Assembly (NCBI GenBank): GCA_963765585.1
Contig: CAVXXB010000017.1
Coordinates: 1-64,000 of the forward strand
Length of the DNA: 64,000 nt
Origin: CAVXXB01 sp963765585
GTDB taxonomy: Bacteria; Calditrichota; Calditrichia; JAJRVZ01
Direction: 5' to 3'
The position numbers were made by a program, and so were the translations under genes. Shown here piece after piece: positions 32,938 to 41,512 of this stretch (position 1 is the first letter of the stretch; every line of letters begins with the position of its first letter). The notes under the pieces were generated by a model that saw only the letters and a list, made by a program, of their open reading frames with translations, did no database searches and was not told where the DNA came from.

Positions 32938-33087
32938 TAGAAATTAGAGATTAGAGATGAGAGATGAGATAGAAGTTAGAAGTTAGAAGTTAGAGATTTA
33001 AATAATATTGTTTTTTTTAATCTCTATTATCTTAATTTCATTCTCTAATCCCGTTCTCTGCGGCTCTGCGAGAAACAAATGCTATGA

Positions 33088-33564
33088 TCAGAGAGCCGTT
33101 AGAACTTTTTTAAATTTTTCCTGTACAATTTTTGCCACTTTGCTCAGGTCTTCGTTTTCAACACCCTGCATCATTCTGACAGGATCGACTGCGGCGACTA
33201 CAGTCTGATCTTCTTCATTTACATAAACGATCAACTTACAAGGCAGCATAAGACCAATTTGTTCTTCCGCCTGGAGAGATTTATGGGCCAGTGATGGATT
33301 ACATGCACCAAGAATATGATATGGTTTGTAATCAATATCCAATTTCTTTTTCATGGTGGCTTTTACATCAACTTCGGTCAGGATCCCGAATCCTTCTTTT
33401 TTTAATTCCGATTTTACTTTTGCCAATGCCTCATCAAACGTCATTTCAACAATCCGGGTCAGACCGAGATTAGTCTCAACAATATTTGTTTTTCCATCCT
33501 GCGCATAACCCTGAATCACAATCATAAATACAAGTGTAAGAATTAAACCTATTGATTTTTTCAT
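33088..33564 (-). CDS. Secreted DUF302 protein
   Basis: ATG 33564 has a GGAGG Shine-Dalgarno 6 bases upstream and opens a signal peptide (SIGLILTLVFMIVIQGYAQ). The DUF302 core is clear: FDEALAKVKSELKKEGFGIL, DYKPYHILGACNPSLAHKSL and GLMLPCKLIVYV, with the conserved Cys residues. Total 158 residues, intact. DUF302 proteins are small periplasmic or cytoplasmic proteins of unresolved function; the CNP and PC cysteines may bind metal or heme. No operon partner on the same strand is tightly linked. Confidence 0.88.
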   Translation of the reverse strand: MKKSIGLILTLVFMIVIQGYAQDGKTNIVETNLGLTRIVEMTFDEALAKVKSELKKEGFGILTEVDVKATMKKKLDIDYKPYHILGACNPSLAHKSLQAEEQIGLMLPCKLIVYVNEEDQTVVAAVDPVRMMQGVENEDLSKVAKIVQEKFKKVLTAL

Positions 33565-33699
33565 CACATACCTCCATAAATTTAAATTTGTTTCTTTGGA
33601 TGTTGGATGGGGAAAAATGGGACAATAAAATATTTTAAATTTAAATACGACTATGGTGCTCTGTGCGGGCCGGGGAAATTGTCTGTAAGATTCGAGGGA

Positions 33700-34717
33700 T
33701 TATAATTCCCAGCCGAATGTTGTCTGAAATACATAGTCATTCCTGGATGCACCTTCGACCGGTTGACTATCAAAATTATGGGTATATCCGAGCTTGATAT
33801 AAAAATCCAGCGGCAAATCATATTTTATATCAAATTTAAAATCGGCCCGGAAGCGATCTCCCTGAGTCAGACTTTTATAGGCTGATAAGTTTGTAAGCAA
33901 ACTGATGTCTCCCATATCATACAGACTCAACTCCGTACCCAAATTTGCTTCCACACTTTTTCTATTGGCTATGGTCGGATCCGTGTATTGTTCACTATTC
34001 CATGCACCACCGGCATAAACACCCCAATATATTGCATTTGTTTGAATAATATAATTACCTATGCCAACCTTTGGTGTAGATCTGAGTTTTAGTTTTTGTT
34101 CATCATTCTGCAACAGATTTACATTTATCAAGGCAAACCAGTTTTTACCTAAAAAATAATTAAATCCGGCACTGACATCTGTGCGTTTTACATCAGCAAT
34201 ACTATCTTGTGTACTCCTGACCGCATCAAATGAAACATCCGCACTCCAGTCTGTCTGTCAGGTATCCCAGATTACTGCGGGTTGTAAACTGCTTCAAATT
34301 ATTGGTTTTGGTCAATGTAAAACCAAAGTCAATTGAGGCACTCAATCTTTGCAAAAATCCTTCTTTGACTGGTTTTATATAGACCACATCGTGTATATCA
34401 AAGCTATATAATTTTCCGTCACTCCAGATATTAACGCGGGATTTATTCAATGAATCTGTGGATAGCTTACCAACAGTTCTTTCCGCTGTGGCCAGTGAAA
34501 TAATATACTCTGCCGAACTATAGATTTCTCTTACCTTTATCCACTCAATTTTGAAGTCACTGTCGCTATAATCTGTTTCGATGGTAATCACACCGCGGTT
34601 TAAATTTTTTATTTCGCCTACAATAACAAGATTGTTATCAAATACCAGGGAGTCGGATTGAGCCCAGGCAGTAGATATAATCAGGAGGGATGTAATAAAG
34701 ATACTTATTTTTAACAT
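33700..34717 (-). CDS. DUF481 (YdiY-like) outer-membrane protein, one frameshift
   Basis: The ATG at 34717 opens a signal peptide (ISIFITSLLIISTAWAQ). A small N-terminal beta domain of the VFDNNLVIVGEIKNLNRG type precedes the DUF481 beta-barrel (RLSASIDFGFTLTKTNN, YFLGKNWFALINVNL, LPLDFYIKLGYTHNFDSQP). The terminal residues FGWEL suit an outer-membrane barrel. One extra base near 34255 (DRLECGCFI-stop instead of DWSADVSFDAV) breaks the frame; the corrected length is 338 residues. Function in the outer membrane is unknown; the family is reported to be induced by salt or alkaline stress in enterobacteria. Confidence 0.82.
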
Positions 34718-35045
34718 TTTGACAACATCCTGGTAATTAATAATGAAATTTTTAAAAAAAGCTTGTCTAAAACGGTCTCGCACAATTTACAAATTATGAT
34801 CGGGCAACCTGAAACAATCTGAATTAATTTGTCGATCAGATCGGAGAGGATGAATACTTAGTCAGCAGGAGCGGTAAAAACATTACTAAGGTTTTTATAT
34901 AATATACAAAAGACTATTTTGACTAATTGGAATAATGTTCATTTCTTTATCTGCCTGCTGATAACTGCCATTGATGTCTGACATGGATGAATTATCAAGA
35001 CTACCAGGAATATTTTCATCCTCAGGCATATCACATGCTGTACTT

Positions 35046-36140
35046 CTACTCATCCAGCTTGGTATTTTCTACCACCTCCCCGGATTCCTCAATCAACGCC
35101 ATAAATACCTTATAAGTAAGGGCCAGAATAACCGCACCAATGAACAAACCGAGTATACCAAATGCAATCATGCCGCCAATGGCTCCTAATAATATAACCA
35201 GCATGGGCACATCTACTCCCCTGCCGAGAAATAGCGGTTTCAGGAATGCATCAGCGCCGCTAATTATAATAACTAAAATGAGTAATATTACAGCGGGCGT
35301 CGTTGACATTATACTGAACCCGTATATGGACACTGGTAATAATATCAGAATCGGAGGAAGTTGGATAATCGCAAGAAACAATACTATCAATGACCATAAA
35401 CCGGCAGCGGGAATACCAAATAAGAGCAGTACAATTCCGGATGCCACCGCCTGTATCAAGGCTATTCCCAGAATACCCTGTACAACACTGCTAATGGTTG
35501 ATCCGGCAAGTTCGGTGAATCCTTCACCATCTTTTCCGATTAAAAATTGAAATACTTTATGTGCCGTTTTTTTTGCGGCCTCAGAGTGAAGCAGTAATAC
35601 ACCGGCAATAATAACAGAAATAATTGACAAAAAAATCGTACCACCTATTCCGGCAATCGCATCAACTACCTTTGAGCCATGCTCATTTATCTGGGGTTCC
35701 AATAGTTTTAAGCGCTGCTTCAAGATTCGTAGATGCCAGCTTCCATGTCTCATATATTGGTTTTCCTATCAAAGGCCATTCCGCTACATTCTCCCCTGGT
35801 GGAGGTACATCTAATGTGCCTGCGCGATATTGCGTAGCTATATTCTGGATACTTTCAATGGTCGAATCAACCAGTAACAGTGAAGGGACTATTATAATAG
35901 TCAGGATATCACGGTTAATATGATTGAGGCCAGTTTAGCTCTATTTCCCAATGCCGATGAAAGTTTTTCAAAAATTGGGTAAATACCTATTGCAATAATG
36001 ATGGCCCACAATACCATGATAAAAAAAGGTTTAAGTATCAGATATGCCAAGATAAAAAGGAGGGCAATAAAACCGATCTTTAGTGCAGCAGATATCATTT
36101 TTTCATAAAACGCGTCATTATCCGACAGTTTATTATTCAT
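35046..36140 (-). CDS. AI-2E transporter-family (PerM) membrane protein, two compensating frameshifts
   Basis: The start (MNNKLSDND, GGGAGA Shine-Dalgarno) leads into helices AALKIGFIALLFILAYLILK and FFIMVLWAIIIAIGIYP. The frame breaks near 35905 and again near 35740. The intervening translation IESIQNIATQYRAGTLDVPP is sensible, and the two breaks cancel (1095 bases, about 364 residues). The C-terminal half has the family's ELAGSTISSVVQGILGIALI, GIPAAGLWSLIVLFL, ILLPVSIYGF and LGRGVDVPMLVILLGAIGGM. Members include permeases and Na+/H+ antiporter-like proteins; substrate unknown. A frame downstream of the stop (35045 to about 34900) stays open for ~50 codons (ACDMPEDENIPGSLDN) and might be a missed C-terminal tail. 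Confidence 0.85.
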
Positions 36141-36556
36141 ATTCTTCTCCCATTTTCACGCTGTTATATGAGGATAATCCAACTGACAAATTTGAAATTG
36201 CTCATTCCTGTACCCGATTTAAAAAATTTCTCATACAATTTAAACATAGGGACACGGCATGCCGTGTCCCTACGATATGTGTATTGCAATCTAAGTCAAT
36301 TTCAGTTTTTATATTCGTATCGACCCCACTAAGCCATCTCGTCAATTCACCTCCATTCGGCATGGAGGTGGAATCTTGAATTTCTAATATCTAATAGCGA
36401 AATCCTAAACAAATTCTAATTTCAAAATCCAAATTAGCCAAACGAGTAGGATTTGAAATTTTTTATTTTGATATTATTTAGTATTTAGATATTCGTGCTT
36501 AGAATTTCAATCTATCCTTTCGTAATGAAAGGACAGATTCGCTTCATGGCTGGGTC
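36141..36556. repeat. Intergenic region with a perfect 26-base palindrome
   Basis: Bases 36247-36272 are a perfect palindrome (arm TAGGGACACGGCA and its complement). A CATTCGGCATGGAGGTGGAAT fragment of the C-rich family follows at about 36355, then TCTAATATCTAATAGCG text. No gene was seen. Confidence 0.65.
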
Positions 36557-36985
36557 CTAGAACACCCAACGAACATTAAGTCCAAAACGGTCTGCATAAA
36601 AATCAGTATTATCGATTAATCGTAGTGATGGTCGCCAATCAAGTCCCAGTGCGATGGGAACTTTATTGAAACGATATTCCAGTCCCAATTCACCAGACAC
36701 ACCAAGTTGGAATGGATCACCAAGCCAGGTGAATACACCGGCACCGATATAATAATAAAATGCTTCACCCTCAATTGGTTTCACAATAAAATCATATAAT
36801 GCCTCTACACCAACCCCATCACCAAAAGACACATCTGCATGGATGCGTTTACCTTTAAAATCAAACACACCATCGACCGCCACATTATTTCCCACGATAT
36901 CACCGAAACGTATACCAAGTTCCTGTGCTTGTGTTAGTCCGGTAAACATGGTTAACACCATTACTACTAAGATCAACTTTTTCAT
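36557..36985 (-). CDS. Small outer-membrane beta-barrel protein, unknown function
   Basis: A 142-residue protein with a signal peptide (LILVVMVLTMFTGLTQAQE) and alternating beta strands rich in Gly and aromatics (YYYIGAGVFTWLGDP, FQLGVSGELGLEYRF, IALGLDWRPSLRL), ending RFGLNVRWVF with terminal Phe. This is typical of an 8-stranded porin-like or OmpX/OmpW-like barrel. Intact, preceded by an AGAGGAG ribosome-binding site. No partner is linked. Confidence 0.75.
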   Translation of the reverse strand: MKKLILVVMVLTMFTGLTQAQELGIRFGDIVGNNVAVDGVFDFKGKRIHADVSFGDGVGVEALYDFIVKPIEGEAFYYYIGAGVFTWLGDPFQLGVSGELGLEYRFNKVPIALGLDWRPSLRLIDNTDFYADRFGLNVRWVF

Positions 36986-37235
36986 TGAACCACTCCTCTT
37001 TCTTTGGGTTTATACACATTTATAATTATCTTTTGATTGACCCTCCCCCTGGGTCCCTGCCTCACTTCCGCATGGAGGAGGAGTTTTGAATTTCTAATCT
37101 CTAAATCCTAAGTCCCCTCCTTGCGATCCCGTATTTTGGGATCGGAGGGAGGGGATTTAGGGGTGGGTCATCATATTGCCCCTATTTGCCTACAATAAAA
37201 AATGGAGGCAGGGATTTAGGGACGGGTCAATTCAA
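36986..37235. repeat. Three C-rich/G-rich elements
   Basis: Partial C-rich copy at about 37038-37080; a full copy at 37110-37172 with nested hairpin (GATCCC / GGGATC) and GGGAGGGGATTTAGGGG; a degenerate copy at 37197-37234 that touches the stop of the next gene. No gene was seen. Confidence 0.8.
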
Positions 37236-37706
37236 TCAGAACGAAAAATTAAATATCGGAAAGAATGGCAGCATTCCGCCCTTTTTTATAAAATTAAGTA
37301 GTCCCAATTGAATACCATAAGCCGTATCTGTCACATTGACAATACCAAACTGTAATCCATTCATATGCCCGCTCATATTGAGTGCACCGGTCATCAGCCC
37401 TTTTACACTTCCGGTTGAATAATTAAATACGGTCGCCGCCTGCCAGCCGGTAAAATCATCCTGAAGTCCAACAAAACTCCACTGAATACCCTTCGACATA
37501 CCACTGGTATTTTGTGTAACAATACCCAGATCAACATATTGCGTGCGCGTATTTTTTCCATAGATAGCCAGACGAAATGCAGTAACCGCTTCATTTTCCG
37601 GAACAATCTGCACCGAATTGATTAGTGACAGCTGCACAGCCCCATCAGCAAAAACTACTGACGTAAGTGCGACCAATACCATAATAATCTTAAGTATTTG
37701 CCTCAT
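37236..37706 (-). CDS. Small secreted surface-repeat-like protein
   Basis: ATG 37706 has a strong GGGAGGA Shine-Dalgarno. A signal peptide (ILKIIMVLVALTSVVFADG) is followed by a repeated beta pattern (YVDLGIVTQNTSG, KGIQWSFVGLQDDFTG, NGLQFGIVNVTDTAYGIQLG). This pattern resembles the GLQ.GL.N...... repeats of the LA_2272-type surface-repeat family. The end LPFFPIFNFSF is also typical. Intact, 156 residues. Likely an outer-membrane or surface beta protein; function unknown. Confidence 0.7.
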   Translation of the reverse strand: MRQILKIIMVLVALTSVVFADGAVQLSLINSVQIVPENEAVTAFRLAIYGKNTRTQYVDLGIVTQNTSGMSKGIQWSFVGLQDDFTGWQAATVFNYSTGSVKGLMTGALNMSGHMNGLQFGIVNVTDTAYGIQLGLLNFIKKGGMLPFFPIFNFSF

Positions 37707-38003
37707 AAAATCCTCCCAAGTAAATACAGTATAAATTAGAATCAATAAATTTTAAATAAGTGGATTCGTATAAGAAATATTCCCCAATATAGTGAATTTC
37801 GAATATCTAAGCCCTAATCACCAATCAAATTATAATTACTAAATCCCAAATCCCTTCCTTGCGATCCCTTTTTGGGGATCGGAGGGAGGAGTAAAGGACT
37901 ACTGTAGGGACACAGTATGCTGTGTCCCTACGATGAATTTTGCAATTGGACAAGTCCCCTCCTTGTCCGGCAAAGCCGGAGAGGGAGGGGATTTAGGGGT
38001 GGG
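37707..38003. repeat. Repeat cluster between two secreted-protein genes
   Basis: A G-rich fragment at about 37850-37890, a 28-base palindrome at 37904-37931 (arm GTAGGGACACAG), and a full G-rich 3'-end element at about 37951-38006 whose TCA forms the stop codon of the M28 peptidase gene. No gene was seen. Confidence 0.8.
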
Positions 38004-40388
38004 TCATCTCCTCGGATATCTTGCCCTTCCACCCGGCAACACATCCAAATTCCCCTGGCTGCGGCGAGATTTGCCAACGCCGCCCATGGGATATATCTCC
38101 TCCTTGGTCCAGCCCTTTTCGGCCAGTTTTAGATACAACGCTTTCTTGGCTTGTGATAAGGATTCCGTATCGGTCACATTGATTATGATATTGGCGGTGG
38201 TGTCAAATGCTGCCTTATATTTTTCCAGTTGGGCAACACACGCATCAATATTTCCAGCATCCAAATCAACGCCGATCAGTGATTTACTCTCTTTAATTTT
38301 CTCAAGAAGTTCATCATCAAAATTATCAAAACCCGAAATCAATATCGGTTTGCGTGTATTATCAAGGACAGAATCCAAAGTCGCTTTATCCGGATTTTTC
38401 AGGTACAGGGCAATGTTCTTTTTACCAAGTGCCTTTAAAGCAGATTTACCGTCTTCTGTAATTCCTTTGTCAAACCAGATGCCATCATCGCCATCTAAAT
38501 CCAGGCGGCCAAAATTCAATACTGCTTTTGCAGCAATCATAAAATCCTTATCATTATTGAATACGCTTGTTCCGTTTACACCGGTATTTCTCGGCGTGCC
38601 TCCAAAACGGCGACGGTAAGCTGCATAGGGATCATTATTATCCTGCTCCTTTTTTAGTTCTTTTATTTTTTCAGAAACCAATCCGGTCAACTCATCAGAA
38701 TTTTTTGCCTCCAGCCAGTTCCAGGACTTTTCTGCTTCCAGGGATGGATCAATAGTCAACATAGGCCAGTACTGACCGTTAAAAATATTTTCGCGGTTGG
38801 GAATAAGGAGATCAACATTAGTTTCATTGGCCAGGTTGACCGTACCCTGCAACACAAACTGTCCTGTTTTTCCTAAAATATCCGGATTCAGTTTATATCC
38901 ATCATCACCCGTATCGTGATAATCGGGATGGCCATAGTCACTGTGTGTCATCAATGCCATTGCCTCTATTCCCTTTATAATGAATGGCGTCTGATCGCTG
39001 CCGCCCGGGCCGCCCTCATGGGCAACCACCACATCCATAATCTCCTGATCCTGATCTTTTTTTATAACCTCCCATATGGATGGGAAATTCATGGCACCCG
39101 GTGCATCTATCGTATCTCCGATCCCAACCATATCCATATTAAAATATGTTACTACCCGGTCCATATCTACATTATCACTGGGATTATCCACCCAGTACTC
39201 GGAACCGATTAATCCCAATTCCTCTGCTGTCCAGAGACATAAAATGATAGTACGTTTGCCTTGTATATTTTGTTCTTTCATCAACCGGCCGAGTTCAAAA
39301 ACGACACCCGATCCGGAGGCATTGTCTTCGGCACCATTATAAATTTGTCCGGCACTGACACCTACATGATCAAGATGTGCGCCTATCACAACATATTCAT
39401 TTTTTAACGTTTCATCACTTCCGGTAATTTTGGCAATGATATTCCGGCCATCATTATCGTCAAATTCTTCCCCTTTGAACAAGGTTTTTTCATATCCGGT
39501 GATTTCGGCCCTCATTTTTGTTTCCATAGATCGTGATTTCTTTTTCTGAATATCCGTTCGTACACCCTGGTACCAGGTTGTGAATGCACGTGATGACATC
39601 TGTTCATCTGTCCAGAATATCCATTTGAAAACCCGCTCACTCACTTCCGACACAATAATAAAATCCCGGTCAAATTCAGATTTTTCAACAACCGGTCGCC
39701 AGCGACGCATCAAATCCGGTTTACCTTCCGGCTGGTATATTATAATTGCTGCGGCCCCTTTTTGATACGCAGTGGCAATTTTCGTACTATCTGTCGATTC
39801 GCTGTCCCAATCCTCAAGTTCTTCATCATCTTCAACAACAACAGCCTCGTCACGCATCAGCCGCGGTTCAGGAGGTGTAAAATCATTGGGATTGCCTTTA
39901 AGAACAAAAACTATTTTTCCATCAACATCGACATCCTGATACTCATCCAGACCTTTATCCGGAGCAGATATGCCATACCCGGCAAATACCACCTTACTGC
40001 TGATTGTGACATCGGTAACAGATCGCACATCGATTTTAAAATCATCATAGCGCGGAAAAAATTCACGGCCATTTATCGTCATTTTTGGTGTGCCATAATT
40101 TACTGCATACTTACGACCAATTGGAACGGACTGAAAATATGAACCGTCATCTCCGGCCGGTTCCAGATCCCATTCCTCATATTGTTCCACTATCCAGTCC
40201 TGCAGTTTATAGAACTCAGGTGTGTTCGGTTTTCGACCTAAAAATTGATCGGACGAGAAATATGAAACGGTCTCAAATACTTTTTGTCCATCCACTTTGA
40301 CATCAACTTTTTGGCCAGAGGTTTGCAACGGTAACATCAGACCAATAATAATTAATACCAGTGTCAATTGTTGCATGTTCAGTTTCAT
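38004..40388 (-). CDS. Secreted M28-family zinc aminopeptidase with PA domain and long C-terminal extension
   Basis: The 794-residue protein is intact. A signal peptide (LVLIIIGLMLPLQTSGQ) precedes a PA-type insert (SSKVVFAGYGISAPDKGLD, GAAAIIIYQPEG). The M28 catalytic domain follows, with zinc ligands in order: GAHLDH (His ~338), EDNASGSG (Asp), WTAEELGLIGSEYW (catalytic and bridging Glu), YFNMDMVG (Asp) and PDYHDTGDD (His). After about residue 545 an extension includes a charged coiled segment and a TIM-barrel-like piece (GIWFDKGITEDGKSALKAL, KPILISGFDNF) that resembles membrane dipeptidase-type folds. Role: extracytoplasmic peptide hydrolysis. The stop TGA is the first three bases of a C-rich element (TGACCCACCCC), so the last residues may have been altered by it. 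Confidence 0.92.
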   Translation of the reverse strand: MKLNMQQLTLVLIIIGLMLPLQTSGQKVDVKVDGQKVFETVSYFSSDQFLGRKPNTPEFYKLQDWIVEQYEEWDLEPAGDDGSYFQSVPIGRKYAVNYGTPKMTINGREFFPRYDDFKIDVRSVTDVTISSKVVFAGYGISAPDKGLDEYQDVDVDGKIVFVLKGNPNDFTPPEPRLMRDEAVVVEDDEELEDWDSESTDSTKIATAYQKGAAAIIIYQPEGKPDLMRRWRPVVEKSEFDRDFIIVSEVSERVFKWIFWTDEQMSSRAFTTWYQGVRTDIQKKKSRSMETKMRAEITGYEKTLFKGEEFDDNDGRNIIAKITGSDETLKNEYVVIGAHLDHVGVSAGQIYNGAEDNASGSGVVFELGRLMKEQNIQGKRTIILCLWTAEELGLIGSEYWVDNPSDNVDMDRVVTYFNMDMVGIGDTIDAPGAMNFPSIWEVIKKDQDQEIMDVVVAHEGGPGGSDQTPFIIKGIEAMALMTHSDYGHPDYHDTGDDGYKLNPDILGKTGQFVLQGTVNLANETNVDLLIPNRENIFNGQYWPMLTIDPSLEAEKSWNWLEAKNSDELTGLVSEKIKELKKEQDNNDPYAAYRRRFGGTPRNTGVNGTSVFNNDKDFMIAAKAVLNFGRLDLDGDDGIWFDKGITEDGKSALKALGKKNIALYLKNPDKATLDSVLDNTRKPILISGFDNFDDELLEKIKESKSLIGVDLDAGNIDACVAQLEKYKAAFDTTANIIINVTDTESLSQAKKALYLKLAEKGWTKEEIYPMGGVGKSRRSQGNLDVLPGGRARYPRR

Positions 40389-40569
40389 TTATGTCTCCAG
40401 GTTTATTTAGAATTTTATATAATTATTTGTGTAGGGAACGGTCTCAGACCGTTCCGCGAATTTTAAGTAAAGCGAGATCCTGAAACAAGTTCAGGATGAC
40501 CATATTGTCATCCCGAACTTGGTTCGGGATCTATTAATGGAAACCGCAACAGTATTAATACAATATCCT
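40389..40569. repeat. Dispersed palindromes
   Basis: A palindrome at 40435-40455 (arms GGAACGGTCT / AGACCGTTCC) has the same flanks as the copy at 4719. It is followed by two different AAGTTCAGGAT / CCCGAACTTGGTTCGGGAT palindromes at about 40475-40500 and 40507-40536. Confidence 0.75.
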
Positions 40570-41373
40570 TTATGCAAAAAAGGCCATCACTGCCTTATAT
40601 CCCAGAAACAAACCAATGCCAATTAAAAATATACCAAGACTGTAAATAAGGAAATTGAGTGCTGAGACATTAATCTTTTCACGGTACTTTATAATCATGC
40701 GGGCCAGAAAATATAGCCATACCCAGGCCCCAACCCCCACAGCAATGGCAAAAATCAAACTCATAATAAGTGGATTCATATGCTTACCCGAAGCTGTACT
40801 TGCCTGTCCGGCTGCAACGGACTCCGGGTTTTCCAATTGATCGAATTCAGTACCGGTTATTTCAGAAACTGATTTCATAGTTTCATTAAGCATGATATCA
40901 AGGCCGCCGGTATTCAGGCCGATGGATGACACAAAAGACAATGTGATAAATGAGGCAACTATCCAGTTTATAAATAACACCGGATTGGTCAGATTCAGAA
41001 CGATTCCGATTCGCAGACCGCCACGATTTTCATATTTATCAGTTACGACTACCTTTGATTCCAGTGATTTAAAGTCCAGTTTTTGTTTGCGCATTTTAAA
41101 TCCGAGGAAAATGACAAACACAGATCCAATTAATAATAAATAGGGTACAAATGGTTGGTAATATTCATATAATGCTGCCAGTCCGTATACTGCAATAAAT
41201 ACAAACACAGATTCAATAATTGCTGCGCCAAGTGTAAGTCTTTCACAATAGCGCAGTTTGCCCTGAAATGCCTTCGATACAACAATAATGCTAATCGGGC
41301 CAGCAATCGGAATAGAGTATATGAATCCTGCGATAAATCCTACGATTGATAATGTAATTATTATTTCTAACAT
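40570..41373 (-). CDS. LysE/RhtB-family amino-acid exporter-like membrane protein
   Basis: The ATG at 41373 with AGGTAG upstream opens MLEIIITLSIVGFIAGFIYS; the longer in-frame start is less likely. IPIAGPISIIVVSKAFQGK is the LysE-family signature at the end of the first helix. Helices at residues ~65-85, ~90-105, ~135-160 (LNLTNPVLFINWIVA) and two near the C-terminus complete the topology. An unusually polar insert (~165-205) interrupts the middle. Intact, 267 residues. Exports amino acids or related metabolites; substrate unknown. Confidence 0.85.
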   Translation of the reverse strand: MLEIIITLSIVGFIAGFIYSIPIAGPISIIVVSKAFQGKLRYCERLTLGAAIIESVFVFIAVYGLAALYEYYQPFVPYLLLIGSVFVIFLGFKMRKQKLDFKSLESKVVVTDKYENRGGLRIGIVLNLTNPVLFINWIVASFITLSFVSSIGLNTGGLDIMLNETMKSVSEITGTEFDQLENPESVAAGQASTASGKHMNPLIMSLIFAIAVGVGAWVWLYFLARMIIKYREKINVSALNFLIYSLGIFLIGIGLFLGYKAVMAFFA

Positions 41374-41512
41374 ATAATCTACCTGTTCCGTCTCATAAAG
41401 AACCCTCACTCCTTTCATCAGGGAGGAGGAATTTAGAATTTACCCAAAGCCCCCTCCTTGCGATCCCGTATTTTGGGATCGGAGGGAGGGGATTTAGGGG
41501 TGGGTCCTCAGG
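41374..41512. repeat. Full G-rich 3'-end element
   Basis: Bases 41449-41509 contain CCCCTCC, a nested hairpin GATCCC / GGGATC, then GGAGGGAGGGGATTTAGGGG and TGGG. The element ends immediately before the mechanosensitive-channel stop codon (41513-41515). Confidence 0.85.
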
